Notes: generated by a model not told the origin, from the sequence alone. A DNA stretch of 64,000 bases from Stichopus chloronotus (GCA_021234535.1 CM037833.1:4982709-5046708); one strand, 5' to 3'; positions 10,124 to 21,900 are shown, numbered from the stretch's first letter. Numbers and translations are program-made.

Positions 10124-11639
10124 CTGGGGACCAAATTTAATGTTTCGAAAAAGATGCACTCAAATTTTCTGTGTTAGACAATTAAAACCCCATTTGAATA
10201 GCATCTTAAATTTCGAAGATACAAATTTTTCAACACGCGCTACATATGTAAAACGAGGGTGTTAATACAAATCAAGTTATGATTAAGTAGGTACTTATCC
10301 TTAGCAATATGAGAAATTCCAAAGGAAAAGCGATTTATGGTTCCTAAAGATATCACCAGATTTGTCACATTGATGTTATGTCCTGACATTAATAAGCAGT
10401 CTTTTGTTTTCCTCAAAAAACCACATGTTGATAGAATTTGATTGCATGAGAGGCATGGGAAAATTGCAAATTTCACATTCTCCATACGGAGGTCCTACCC
10501 CCATTACTTCAAGGTCAACGCAAAAACCTGTACAAAAGGATAAAAAGAATTCAATCATACCAGAAAATGATTCAAGGAGCTGACAAGTGATGTAGCTCCC
10601 TTTTGCCTCAGGGTCACTTTCGGTAACAACTTGTTTCCTGATTTCCCGAGGAATACTTATCCCATTTTAATCAAAATTTCACTTCCATACTCACACACTA
10701 AAACAATTCCCATTTGATTATATGCTTTCCTTCATCGTAACACAAATTTCTATTCGAGGTATGAAGCGTGAAATATGTGGGTACCATTTTTCATGGGTCA
10801 TTAAATGACATTATGTTGAGAAAACATATCCCGCAAACATAGATGAACTAAACATTTTTTTTTATGCTGGACTGGCAATTACTATTCAAAATTAGACTGA
10901 AATAGATATAGAATTCTGTAAGACTGCAACAAAATTTTTCCTTTCATACACTTGCCAAGTACAAAAGACCTTTAACTACTTTCGTCAAAGCTTGTGTGTT
11001 GTGATGTTGAATTTCATCGCCCCACGAAAATCTGCTACAAAATACTTGCAATTATCAAGACAAACAGAAATCAAACTTGACAGGTCATTGCGCAATCTGA
11101 GACACGATCCCTACCAGTTTTGATACGATCTGATATGACTTTTTCCATTGTTGATTTTTTTTTATATATAACAGGACTGCGATGATCTACTAACGCAATG
11201 TTTTTTCATCTTGTGACGTGCGCTTCCCCTTCTTTAGTATATTAAGTAAGGCTGCAAATGGAAGGTCTTCTGTTTGTCTCATTATTTAAGTTCATGCGTG
11301 AGGAAATATTCTTTCCAAAGGTTTGTTGTTAACGGGCCATACCCATCTTCAAACTCATTCGCCTCTTCATGGGCTTAGTTGATAGAAATCACCTACAACT
11401 ATGGTGTACGCCTCCAAACAGTTTTCAAGTTTGATTTCTTGAAAGTCTGAGGTGCATGAAAAGGAATTGCTCGTTCCCTGCCATTGATATTTCATCAACC
11501 ATTACCACTGTGAGGTGGTGGTACTATACCCTCAAGAGGTTGAGTTGGTCGGAACTCAACTTTTTGTAATTGAAGCCTTGGTTGGGATTTATTCTAAAGG
11601 CTGAATGTATGGTAGCACCCCTAATGTTATATGGTGGAT

Positions 11640-12860
11640 ATCAAAGGTCATCTGAGGTCAAACTCCGAAAACCTTGTTAACACGATACCTTGTGGTAGGA
11701 AACTTGGATGGATGTTGTAATGTATTGGTCCCTTTAGTACGGAAGGAATATTTGTATACACCCGTGTGACCTCAGATTGGCCTGTTCATAAAAACAGAGA
11801 AATAAAATAAGGAAGCTTCTCAAAACCAGTTGTTACGAATCTTCTTTAATCACCGAATGAAACAAAAGGAGCGTCGAAATACCTACTGTTTTCCTATATT
11901 ATATCAGCAGCAATCACTACATGCTGAAATAAATTTCTTCTGTGATTACATATTGCATTTCATTTTATTCCCCAGACAAACCATAGGAGTGATTACTGCA
12001 CGTTGCAAAGGATTTCTTGAAGAACACGACACACTACGAGCAGCAGGATTGAGTGTTGAACGCCTGGCAACCGCTTCCATCCAAGCCACCCTTCAAATAT
12101 CTGATGGTAAAATAATCTACTGAAGAGACTGAAGAGAACAAGGCTAACTAAAAGACAAACGTGACCATCAGAAACTACTTCCTCTTTTCATTCTTTTCAT
12201 TTTTGATTCCTTGCCGAAGGCGGGCAAGGAATCTTTTGCGATGGTGATTCGGTGTATGTGTGTGTGTATGTGGGTGAGCAAAATCTTGTGAACACTCTAG
12301 CTTTCGAAGGGAAAGTGCAAGGTGGGTCAAAGTTGGTGTGGTGATAGAACATATGAACATCTCGTCTGGGATTGTTTTCGGTGAAGGTCAAAGGTCACCT
12401 GAGGTCACCATTAGGCAGAATGTGTACAAACTGTGTTTGCAGTATCTCAGAAACGACAAGTTGCATCATTTTCAAACTTGGATACTGTGAAAAGCTTTGA
12501 ACACTATCTTTTGAAGGGAATGTGCAAGAGAGTCTAAAGTCAGTGTGTGGGAAGGACATTTAAAGATCTGCAGACAGACTATAGACAAAACATGTTTGCA
12601 GTACCTCATGAACTGCACATTGCACAAACTTTGACCTTCGAGGGTATGTAGGAGTTTCTAAGTAAATAAGGTGAGGGTGTGTCTTTTGATCAGAGGTCAT
12701 GTGGGGTCATCAGAGGTCGTAACATGAAAAAAACAACTTGTAAACACAATATTTACAAAGAGGGAGACAATTTCACACTTTGAAGTTGTTCTTTTTAGAT
12801 GGAGTATATAAATAGAATTACTGGTTTAAGTTTTGATGTGGGTCAAAGGTCATCTGAGGT
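11640..12860. repeat. Degenerate repeat with AGGTCA half sites
   Basis: Related sequence recurs near 11640, 12380, 12690 and 12840, with a similar block near 31080. Each contains one or more AGGTCA hexamers followed by phrases such as cTTGTTAACACGATAcCTTG. Clear direct repeats are 11645-11660 (spacer of 4), 12385-12407 (three hexamers with spacers of 1 and then 4), 12694-12709 (spacer of 4, second site GGGTCA) and 12840-12852 (GGGTCA-a-AGGTCA). This looks like a diverged mini-satellite or interspersed repeat, not a gene. The hexamers match nuclear-receptor half sites, though no promoter is visible. Confidence 0.6.
11976..12106 (+). CDS. Possible internal exon, unidentified protein
   Basis: An AG after a pyrimidine tract (TTTATTCCCCAG) opens a 131-nt segment that ends CTGATG|GTAAAA. 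It reads continuously as TIGVITARCKGFLEEHD, then TLRAAGLSVERLATASIQAT. The composition is protein-like, with helix-forming charged and aliphatic residues, and GC content is above the surroundings. No family was recognised and no partner exon was found, so this is a weak call. Confidence 0.28.
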
Positions 12861-14936
12861 CCTTGAGTACAAAGTGTTAAGACCTTTGCTGATGTTTCTC
12901 TCCTTCTGTCTTTTCCTATGGGTGGAAGGTATTTGAGCTCTCTTCCAAGCAAAGACTAGCAATGCTTGCACATTTAGGAAGTTTCAATTTGAAACCTTTT
13001 ACCTGTCAGTTAGGTAATAAAGTGTAGTTGCTGTACTAATTTCACAAGTCTGAAAAGTATCTAAAAACCCAATTTGATTAATTAAGTTCAGCAGGTACAA
13101 TACACCTTTGACTTTCTATTTAGTCCCCAATTCAGCTGTAAAGTATTTGGTATCATGCTTCTTTTATTTCTTACTCTTGTTTGGTCTGAAAATGGTGATT
13201 GACCAATGACCTCTGTGGAAAATGGGAGAAAGGTTGACCCTTATCTTTCCCAGAGGAATCATTATCTGAGATACAGCCTCCTTCTGTCATCAAACAATGT
13301 AAAATATGGAAGATTTCTGTTAGGGAAAGGTCTTATTGTGCAATAGAGATAAATAAGTTATTACTTGGTCATATGATGGGTAGATGGAGGAATTTAGTCG
13401 TTTATAGAATTGGCAGTCATTTCAACTGTCATATCAGTATATCTCTTGTTCCTGGGAAATTTGTACTGTATCGAGGCTACCACTGTGCAGGCTGGAGAAT
13501 TCTTGGCCACCAGTGTTATCTTACATCTTACATGCATACAGCAGGTATTGAAAATGGTGTGCATTATTAATGGCGTCATCTGGTATATCCTGTGATTACT
13601 ACAGAAAACTACAACTTGAAAAAAAATTAATGGAACTGCATGTATTAGTGGCAAGGAATCACTAAGCCTCTTATTATTTTCATATTACAATTATGTTATG
13701 TAGTATCCAGGATTAGTATTGTTATATATCATTTTGCTCTCCATAAAGATTGGTCAATTGGATTTTAAAGACCATAATGTATTTGAATGCTGCATGTATG
13801 CTCCTTTTTCCACTTGAATGGAGGCGGTGCTTCGGTGCACCTAGTTAACAATTCGTTTGTCACTTCAATTTCAGAAAAGAATACTGGTAACCCATTGATG
13901 AGAGGTGAGGGGCCGGGGCCGTATTTGCTACAAACTGGAGTGTTTCGAAAAGTATATCAGTGATACGCCGTGGTGAAGTTAAAATTGACTTGATCCGTGT
14001 ACCGGGGAGTTACGTATTAGCTATTATGACGTGGACATGTTTAGATTACAAAAAGAAATGTGATATTAGCAACCTAGCCAAAACCCGGCTCGAAATTCAC
14101 ACCTTTGATTGGAAATCCATTACTTCAAAATTCCCTTCTAATGGCAGTTTCACTTTTCCGTACTTCTTTACCGGTTCCTTGATATGGTTCGGCGGTAGGC
14201 CTAGCGCTGAAAACTCCAATCAGCAGAACTACCATCACACGTCTCGAAATGTCCTTTCCGAGCCACGGTAGCATTCAATGTCCACAACCGTGGCTAATAG
14301 CATGACTATTATTACTCCAAATCCACAAGTGTATCATATGTCGGGTCACATGTGTACCGGCAAAGCAAGCGCCTGTTTGCAAGGGAAATCCAAGTCTCAG
14401 TTGAAACTCCTGGGCCCGAAGATGACTACGTAGTTAGTACTGCGCAATTTTTCCATCCGGGCGACTTCGTTATCTTATCCGTTCACTGTACCTCAACCTA
14501 CTGGAAGCCTGTAGTTAGTCGTTCTCTTCTTAAAGGCTGTATTGCATCACCCTAAGCAAAATTCTGAACTGGTTCTAAGTTACAGTAATTCGAGAGATGC
14601 AGAGCAGCTCGTATTACACAGAATACACAGGGATCCATGTAAGACAGGCTGACAAGACAAAGAATAAAACACTGTGACAAGTCCATTCGCTCGTAAAAAG
14701 CGACTACTATACTTCGCATTCGCTCGTGAAAAACTGAAAGAAACTGGACACAACTACACGAACCAGTTTCTTCAAGTTCCTGCCATATCCACGGAACCAA
14801 CACAACACATTAGACACCAAGAGGAAAAAAGACCAAAAGAAAAGTACAATCTTTATGCATGGAACGTGACAACGAGAAGGTACGAGTATCTTGATGGAAG
14901 GGTAAAACAGTACGTTTCTAAAGAAATAGAAATTGC
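12861..14936. other. Stretch without recognised gene
   Basis: Overlapping short ORFs on both strands (for example around 13373-13654 and 13960-14271) show no recognisable domain and no convincing splice context. I see nothing else here. Confidence 0.4.
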
Positions 14937-15560
14937 GTGAGAGAATTTGCTTCCTTAACGGCAGGCAGTTTTTCCAAGACAACTGTAAACATACCAGACG
15001 TTACATTTGCTGACTTTAGCAATCCATGCAATTTATTGCATCATCTGTCAGCTGCGAAATTTGTAGTTTTGACAGTCTTTGTTTGTGGGTTAAAATGGAG
15101 AATAAAAAAGACGCTTTTGCTTGGAGATGCCAGAAACATGGACATTGCAAAGAATTTAGTATACGGAAGTTCAGTTTATGTCAGAGATATTTCAAATGAA
15201 CTACAGCTGGAAGGAGAAACAGAAAATATAGGCCTACTTGCGGATTAAATAAAGGAGCAGAAACCTTATATTATATCCCGTCCAGAACAGAAGTGAAGAT
15301 CTGTTGGTCCAATTAATCAAACGACATGGCACGTCAGGATCCACCAATTTTTTTTTCTGACGGATCGTCATCATATTGTGAACTCTTTACAGTATTACTC
15401 AAATACTCATTTAAAAATGAATACCGAGATCGAAGCTGCTTGGAAGCATGCAAAACAGTTTAGAAAGATAAACGGTACAAGTCTTAACAACTTTGAGGCC
15501 CATTTGTGTGAGATTATTTGGAGAAACCGCTTTTACAAATCAAACATGAATCATTGTTTT
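14937..15560 (+). pseudogene. Merlin / ISXO2-like transposase relic
   Basis: The best conserved part lies at about 15365-15545. It reads HIVNSLQYYSNTH, then EIEAAWKHAKQFRKINGTSL and NNFEAHLCEIIWRN. That is the C-terminal DDE region typical of IS1016/IS1595 (ISXO2-like) transposases, called Merlin in animals: an HxVNHS-like motif, an ExxW(K/R) catalytic-glutamate helix and a final (E/C)xxWR motif. The more upstream ORF (14937-15248) may hold the N-terminal part, but that match is weak. Frames change and stops interrupt, and the usual Asp-containing SDEW block is degraded near 15350. Non-functional. It is fused directly to the MULE-like remnant downstream. Confidence 0.62.
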
Positions 15561-15764
15561 TTGAGAGAATGTTATCCATTGACACTAAGGGTAATGAAGT
15601 TTCGGAATTTGACAGTGGAGAATCTACGAGTCAAGAAGCTATCAGGGAAAAGTGCGTTAGTGAAAAAACGTTATTCAAGCAGAACGTGGGTTGCGCTGTT
15701 GGATTCTCCCTGGTACGAGAAGAAAGACAGTCTAAAAGGCAATGGCCCAAAACCACTTCAAGTC

Positions 15765-16030
15765 AGTATTCCAAAGCTGTAGTTGAGTTTGCCCCTCTCG
15801 TAATTATGTCTTAATCAGAAATAGTGCACATTGATGGCACCTACCGTGTGAATAATCACCGAGTGCCGAGTTATGGGAAAGGGTGCAGCAATAGCATATT
15901 GTCTCCTTGCAGATGAACAAAGACAAAGTATCCATTCGTACCTGAAATCACTACTTGATGTCAATCCTGTAAAGAGCAATCACACAAAGTGTTTCATTGT
16001 AGACAAGGACTTTACACAGATATCCCGCAC
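15765..16030 (+). pseudogene. MULE/ZSWIM3-like transposase fragment
   Basis: At 15816-15880 the sequence reads EIVHIDGTYRVNNHRVPSYG. After a frame change at about 15873 it continues GKGAAIAYCLLADEQRQSIH and then NHTKCFIVDKDFTQIS (to about 16024). This order (DGTY; G.G..IAYCLL..E; a C/VIVDKDF motif) is that of the MULE DDE domain found in ZSWIM1/ZSWIM3-type proteins and related transposons, with DGTY and DKDF holding catalytic-type aspartates. The rest of the domain and any zinc SWIM motif are missing. It is a decayed fragment. Confidence 0.6.
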
Positions 16031-16034
16031 TATA

Positions 16035-16102
16035 TCGTACGGAAATGTCCGTGTGAATAGTGCTTCCATGTGTCATTATTCGTACGGAAATGTCCGTGTG
16101 AA
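16035..16102. repeat. 23-bp direct repeat, period 45
   Basis: TCGTACGGAAATGTCCGTGT plus GAA occurs exactly at 16035-16057 and 16080-16102. The core CGGAAATGTCCG is itself an imperfect palindrome. It begins right where the MULE-like homology stops, so it may mark a rearrangement or terminal region of that element. Confidence 0.8.
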
Positions 16103-16344
16103 GTTTCACTTAGTTTTCCTCCAGGGTGCCCTCTTTTTTTGTTTAACGAACTGAAGGTTTGGGGGATCAAAATGTGTATGTGCCAAACCAGGCCTTTAGT
16201 GTATGCATCCTATGTTAGGATAAAGGTTTGATAATGGGCAAGAATTACTGTAAGTCACATGATTCGTGTTTTTCTGATGTTTGCTTGCTTATTATAGTTG
16301 TATTATTTACTTCTTATAGATTGAACGACAGCCTACTATTGTTT

Positions 16345-17262
16345 AAGTGTATGCGACACAGGCTGTTAGTTACGCGATTCGCCACCACACCCACGGTGTC
16401 ACTCATGTCAAAACGGCTTTACTGAAACTAGTGAACAATTGGATGGATGCCATTGATAAGGGGTATTTTTTTGGTTCTGTATTTTTAGATCTACGCAAGG
16501 CATTTGATTGGTTAATCACGAAATTCTACTACAAAAGTGGTTAACGGGGTGTTCTTAACCCCTGGACGAATTAAGTGTGGTGTTCCACAAGGCTCTATCC
16601 TAGGCCCCCTTCTTTTTGTTATTTACATTAACGATGTGGATATTTGCCTTGAGCATTGCCCTGCTGATATGTATGCGGATGACACTACATTTTATATCAA
16701 TGCTAAATCAATTGCTGAACTGAACGTTAATCGGGTCGAGGCAAAAACTGTCCTCCCTGAAAAATTACGAAGAATTATCCGTGGTTGTTAACGCTGCTTC
16801 TCTCCAAAATGTGTCTAGTGAAAAATTATTAGGAATGATTGACAACCACCTGACTTGGAATGATCAGTTTGACCATATTTGTAGTATTATCATCAATAGA
16901 TTGGCCTTACTTAGACGCATAAAGCCGTATACGGATATCAGCACTCAAATTCTTTTTTACAATGGTTACGTTCTTCCTTTTTTTTTATTATGATAATATT
17001 TCACGTTTACAACGCTTGCAAAAAATGGCCGCTCGAATAATTTTAAACGTTTATGTGTGGTATACAAAGCTCTTAACGGTTTAACCCCACAGTACATTAC
17101 TGGTATGTTTAGATTTTCAGCTGAGGTACATCATCGAGCTCTCAGATCTACATCAAATAATAACATATTCTCAACAGGTGGAAGAACTGAATATCATAAT
17201 AGAAAATTCTCATTGCTTTGTCTCTTCCCGTTTTTAAACGCCTTTTGAAATCTATGTTATAA
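16345..17262 (+). pseudogene. 5'-truncated Jockey/CR1-like LINE reverse transcriptase
   Basis: The fragment shows TALLKLVNNWMDAIDKG and LDLRKAFDW (RT motif A) at about 16415-16510. A deletion follows, then CGVPQGSILGPLLFVIYIND and MYADDTTFY (the YADD motif) at 16570-16700. The thumb and C-terminal part (LLGMIDNHLTWNDQFDHI, KPYTDISTQILFYNGYVLP) extends to about 16990. A C-terminal tail ends PVFKRLLKSML with a stop at 17260-17262. At least four frame changes are present. The 5' truncation is the normal outcome of LINE insertion; the deletion between motif A and GVPQG is later damage. Clade assignment beyond Jockey/CR1-like is uncertain. Confidence 0.85.
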
Positions 17263-18480
17263 ATTGTATTCTTTTTAGTGGCAATTATATTCATGGTAAT
17301 ATTAGTACCTCTTAATCACAAGTTATTGATTCACATTGCCTGTACCCCCCCTTTGAGCCAATCCTAAATTATTCTTAAGTCATGTTCTTTGAATTTTGTT
17401 ATCCATATCAATTCCCCGGCCATAAAGTGGCCTATTTACTTAACACACAACCCGTTTTATCTTTGCCAATATCTCGGTCAATTCTCCACCGATTCAATTG
17501 TTTCGTCCGGAAAATGTTAGCTCTATCTGCGTGGTCTTTCTGTTAAAATTCCGTTGTTCACTTTGAAATTTGCAGTGTTCACACCTAACTAGCTTCAAAC
17601 GGATAATTCAAGATGATACCCTCAGCTTTCTAATCATGTCACACTCTCTCTATGATTGGACAATGTTTGGGTCTGTCAAAATCAGCATCCAAGCATAGAT
17701 TTTTGCCCATAGCTTCTACACAGAAAACACGTGAAGAGTCGACCAGCGCTGCTTTTTAACCCAACATTTTCGTGCGAATTAAATCTGTTTTGAACCTTAA
17801 TGGAGGAAACAATGACCGAATATCAAGAACATAACGCTGCTAGACAGGCACCTACAACCTGGTAGCAGCTGGGTACGGGGCACTCACCCTACCAGTAAGC
17901 AGGATGCGGGTTGTCGGTTCTATTTTGACAATCGAATGTTATAAGCGGAGTACATGAGTTAAGCACTACGGAAACCAATGATGCAGTGATAAAGACAGAA
18001 AAACCATTCTAGAGGTTGAACATGTATCATCAGCACATATTATACAATTTGGCCCTGATCCTTGGCCCTTATTCCTCAGTGGCGTCTATTACTGAGAGCA
18101 ATACAGGTATTTTACGTGAATACAATATCACAATTAAATTAGAAAAAACACTGGCAACATGGGCAACGATAATACAATCACAACATAATAAGTGTCAACT
18201 AGCTCATTTCCAGCAACTATATGGTAACTACCCTCCAGTAGCGTTGACTTAGCTGGACCCCTCCTCGATGTGGCGTGGTACCCCACAGTGGTCTGTCAGA
18301 CCCCAAGGCGACTACCTCTGACCTTCCAGCGTCAGTCAATTGTGGAGGCGCCCTAGCACGTCCAGCCTCGAGGGACCCTACAGTGCCAGCATCTAACTCC
18401 TGGGTACCAGTGTCACGACCCCCAGTCCTCAGTTAGTCGTTTCACTACCCAAGGGCGGCGACGCGGCCAATAGCTACCAA
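17263..18480. other. Stretch without recognised gene
   Basis: The first part may be 3' UTR of the Jockey-like LINE. A noticeably GC-rich patch at about 18240-18480 has an open reading on the minus strand that leads out of the duplicated exon-like segment at 18481, but I recognise nothing in it. Confidence 0.4.
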
Positions 18481-18590
18481 ACCTGGGTGATTGGGAGGAT
18501 CACACAGTTTGAAGAAATGGTGTCTCTCAAGGACAAATGCACACTCAAAGTAGCAGGTACTGTAGCTGGAGCAGTCAGCAGATGAGTGGT
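18481..18590 (-). repeat. Duplicated exon-like segment, copy 1
   Basis: This 110-bp segment matches 19696-19805 at 108 of 110 positions. On the minus strand it reads through as a cysteine-containing peptide with STCYFECAFVLERHHFFKLC. In this copy the end is CACCCAG|GTTTGG, so the splice donor is poor. Compared with copy 2 it has W to C and L to F changes, suggesting that this is the decayed copy. Confidence 0.75.
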
Positions 18591-19695
18591 TTAACATACA
18601 ATGTACAACCTCATTTTATAAAGGAATTACTAACGCTACTTGAAATAATAGTGAATAATAAGGAATGAATAAAAAGAGTGACAGGGGCAACAAACAACGC
18701 ATTGCCAATACAATATGATTGATGCAACATGAATTTGTATGATCACACACAGGGAGAGGTTTACCCTTGCACCCACTTGCCTCAATCTCAAAAGCAAGGG
18801 GTAATATACTTTAAGTGTCACTTTACAACTTAATTTGATGATATACATGACTAAGTTTTAGGGCCCACAGGTTTCACAGAGACAGGCACTCGGGTCTGTT
18901 ACTAGAGTGCCTATACCCCCAACCATATCCAGTGGAGACGGACTAAAATATCAGTACGGCTCAGCCCTCAACTGACTGGAGTCCTGAGCATGCAACATAC
19001 CCAATACGCAACAGTTCAATATTTACGGAAGTAGTAACAAATCGAATAAACAAACGATGAATAAACGCAAATGACGGCTAGTACCGCATAAAGACTAGAG
19101 CAATCCCTTGCTCCTCAGGGACTTAATGCCTAGGGGGCATATGCATGTCGTACTTAATAACAGACAATGTATTGCAGATAAGGGGCATGGGGTACCAGTG
19201 ATCAACAACTCTTCCCACCTGTGCAATAAGGCAACATCAAATATTTACAAAGGAGCATACGCTTACACCTAGCATGGGGCTAAATAATTAACAACATGCC
19301 TTAACAACATAAATAAGAGTATTATGTAACATAGCCCAGCGGGGATAACATGAATACAAAATACAACATTAGAATGCAGTTCTCGCATCGATTCTAAACT
19401 GGTAACAAATCTTGTTTGTAAAGCTAGCCATCACAGAAGTTAGTCCCTTTACAATAACTAGTCCGACCAGACAATAATCCACATAAAATAGACTTATAGA
19501 CTTAATAGACTTAAGTGTGTGCAATAAACTTTAACCTGATCAGACGACAACAGTTAAGAATTAAATACAGCCACACTTTAATTACGAGGTCTGAAATAAC
19601 CCCATCGACATGATTGCAGTACTGCTATGTCTCAATGAGCTCATAGCTACAGGGTCTAGCGTAGGAAGCAACTTAGAAAAAAAGTTGTGACTCTT

Positions 19696-19805
19696 ACCTG
19701 GGTGATTGGGAGGATCACACAGTTTCAAGAAATGGTGTCTCTCAAGGACAAATGCACACTCAAAGTACCAGGTACTGTAGCTGGAGCAGTCAGCAGATGA
19801 GTGGT
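19696..19805 (-). repeat. Duplicated exon-like segment, copy 2 (good splice donor)
   Basis: The minus-strand reading is STWYFECAFVLERHHFLKLC followed by DPPNHP, ending CACCCAG|GTAAGAG, a strong splice donor. The upstream side has GACTGCTCCAG or GCTCCAGCTACAG as possible acceptors. If genuine, this is a short internal exon of a minus-strand gene, and the copy 1215 bp away is its duplicate. The domain was not recognised. It could also be a dispersed repeat that merely happens to be open. Confidence 0.6.
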
Positions 19806-21117
19806 GAATTCCTTACTCGAGTCTTAGAGAGGGTGTGAGGTCGTTACCCCAGAACGAAGAAATTCTTTCTCACAACATTCCCATGTTAGTGTCCAGAAGA
19901 TTGACAGTTCCTATTTCTAACCACTTCGCCCACCCTAAACAAGACCTTACATAGCTCTCAGGAGCCAGTTTGTCTCTGCAGGGAGGTCTGAGCAGGAGCC
20001 CCTCAACCACAGCACTACATTGTTTCATGGAAGTGGGACAAAGACATCCAAAATATCACTCACGATGTTTACCAAAACTATCAGTGATTTTCTCAGAAGA
20101 ATGGACAGGGGGTGATAATGGACAGGAAACAGGTTGTTGGCAGTTCATTGACTCCTGACTAGAGTCACTGAAAACTGGGAGATGGGCCAAATTTAGTAGC
20201 CTGCTAAAAGAATATTACGTAAGCTACCATTTTATACATATTTTTCAAGCAAAAAGGGAAGAAATATGCTATAATTTGTGCGAAATAGCAGTGCTTGTTA
20301 GGCCTAACATTTTTACGGCAGTACAGTAATATCAGTGGGATATCCCATTCGTTGTGGAGGGTTGTGCAGCGTACAACGTTGTGCTAGCTATACAGTTCAC
20401 TGCATGTGGACAGAAGTTTGTAGCAGTAGGTCATTATATACACAGTATGGTCGTACAGAAAGTGTTCGTGTTATTAATATTATAAATATTAATGGTTGTA
20501 CGTGAAACAAATGGGGGATGCAGGGGATCTCTGTCATCAAGTGTTTGCCAAGGCTGGGAAAGCCTTTTCTTCTGTTTTTTCTTGTTTTTCTTTCTATGGG
20601 AGGGGTATGGGGTGGTGCCAGGATTTGCTTGAAATAGCAGGAAGGAGTTTTACATTTCAAATCCTAATGGAGTTGCTTCAGTCTGAAATATTGAGGGACA
20701 TTGTTAAAGTTTGTAACTGTTTCTTTCTTTTAAATGGTTCAGGAAATTGTCCGCTGAGATGGGGCGCACTGTGACATGACTGGGGGACACAAGGGGGAAC
20801 TGTTTGGGTCAAAACTAATACGGGCCTTCGCCTAATTGCGGATTATATATCAGTGTGTAGAAAACAGCGCACATTAGTACATGCACTATTAGTGTTTCAG
20901 CCAATAAACAATAGAAGACTCATTCATTGACATACGTGCAGATACCATAGTTTAAGGATATTGGACCCTACAGGTAACTGCTGATTTTTGTTGTAATTAG
21001 TATTTATACCCAACAAGGTCTATACAAATTGTGAAACACCATATAAAGATGCATTACACAAGCATACTGTGGAGGTTAAAACTAAAGGCATAAACCCGTA
21101 TTCATACCACTATTTAA
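19806..21117. other. Stretch without recognised gene
   Basis: Short ORFs on both strands have no recognisable motif. I see no repeat or RNA gene. Confidence 0.4.
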
Positions 21118-21660
21118 CCTACGGAGCTAAGACGAACCAAGAAAGTTGATTACAAGTCGATTCATAGGGGTTCATCTCTTAGCGATCTGACGAAAGATCA
21201 GAGAACTACAACATGGTCAACCAAAAAGTACTTCAAGTTAGTAGTTAAAGATAGCAGAGTTGTTGATGGTAAACGAGAACATCTTGTACATTATCAGGAA
21301 TGGGATAAAAAATACGATGAATGGAGATTAGAGAGTGATATTTTGGATACACCACCAGAAGCAATTAGTGGTGATGCTTTGAGTCATTTTGCTTTCCAGT
21401 TAACTTCATCCATCAAAGAAAAGTTGGTTCCATGGAGAAGGCAGAACAGCGAAGTGACAATTTCAGTACCTGTTCAGAAAGACATTTTTGACACTTTTAT
21501 TTCAAACAGTCCTTTGGAACCAGAGTCCAGACGTGGGAATCTTGTCTATCGATTTCGTAATGCAACTGTAGGTAAAGTAGCCTTTGTTCCTAACTGGTGG
21601 TTAGAATATGTTGAAGGCAATCGCCATGACCTGAGGAAGCTTCTAGAGCCTCAAGAGTGA
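21118..21660 (+). CDS. ORF with N-terminal Tudor-knot/chromo-barrel-like domain
   Basis: This frame is open for 180 codons from just after a stop at 21115 to the stop at 21658-21660. The first ATG in frame is 21343, but homology-like sequence begins well upstream, so this is probably a 5'-incomplete exon or a truncated copy. Residues around 21214-21342 read REHLVHYQEWDKKYDEWRLE, the signature of Tudor-knot/chromo-barrel domains (VHY.GW...YDEW) found in MRG15/MSL3-type chromatin readers. The C-terminal half (KIKEKL-like helix, VTISVPVQKDIFDTF, then WWLEYVEGN) resembles multi-copy uncharacterised invertebrate proteins that pair this domain with a conserved tail; that link is from memory. A GACTAA-rich repeat patch follows. 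It could be host-derived or part of a mobile element. Confidence 0.5.
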   Translation, partial: PTELRRTKKVDYKSIHRGSSLSDLTKDQRTTTWSTKKYFKLVVKDSRVVDGKREHLVHYQEWDKKYDEWRLESDILDTPPEAISGDALSHFAFQLTSSIKEKLVPWRRQNSEVTISVPVQKDIFDTFISNSPLEPESRRGNLVYRFRNATVGKVAFVPNWWLEYVEGNRHDLRKLLEPQE

Positions 21661-21759
21661 TTGTTTATGTAGGCTACTCTCGAAAACCTTACAATGGCGA
21701 CCCTTTAAAATTGATTTTTGGCGCATGAATTTTGGTTTGTCTACACACTGAAAATTTAA

Positions 21760-21900
21760 ACTGGTCATTAGACTGATAGACTAGAGAAAAAGTAGTCGGT
21801 GATGACACCGATTGACTAACCTTTCTAATGGACTAACGGGACTGACTACAGACAAATGAACCGACTAATCGCAATCGCAATCGACTAATCGCAATCGTCG
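21760..21900. repeat. Cluster of GACTAA/TTAGTC-type short repeats
   Basis: Within about 140 bp GACTA(A/G), GACTGA and TAGTC recur many times, together with a local tandem of CGACTAATCGCAATCG. A similar cluster lies at 37675-37910. Such clustered short motifs are typical of subterminal repeats of DNA transposons. The patch follows the Tudor-knot ORF closely and is non-coding. Confidence 0.5.

Noticed and set aside
18481..19805. The 110-bp direct repeats as short LTRs of a retrotransposon
   Set aside because: They lack TG...CA ends, a primer-binding site, a polypurine tract and any gag/pol sequence between them. The exon-like reading with a splice donor explains more.
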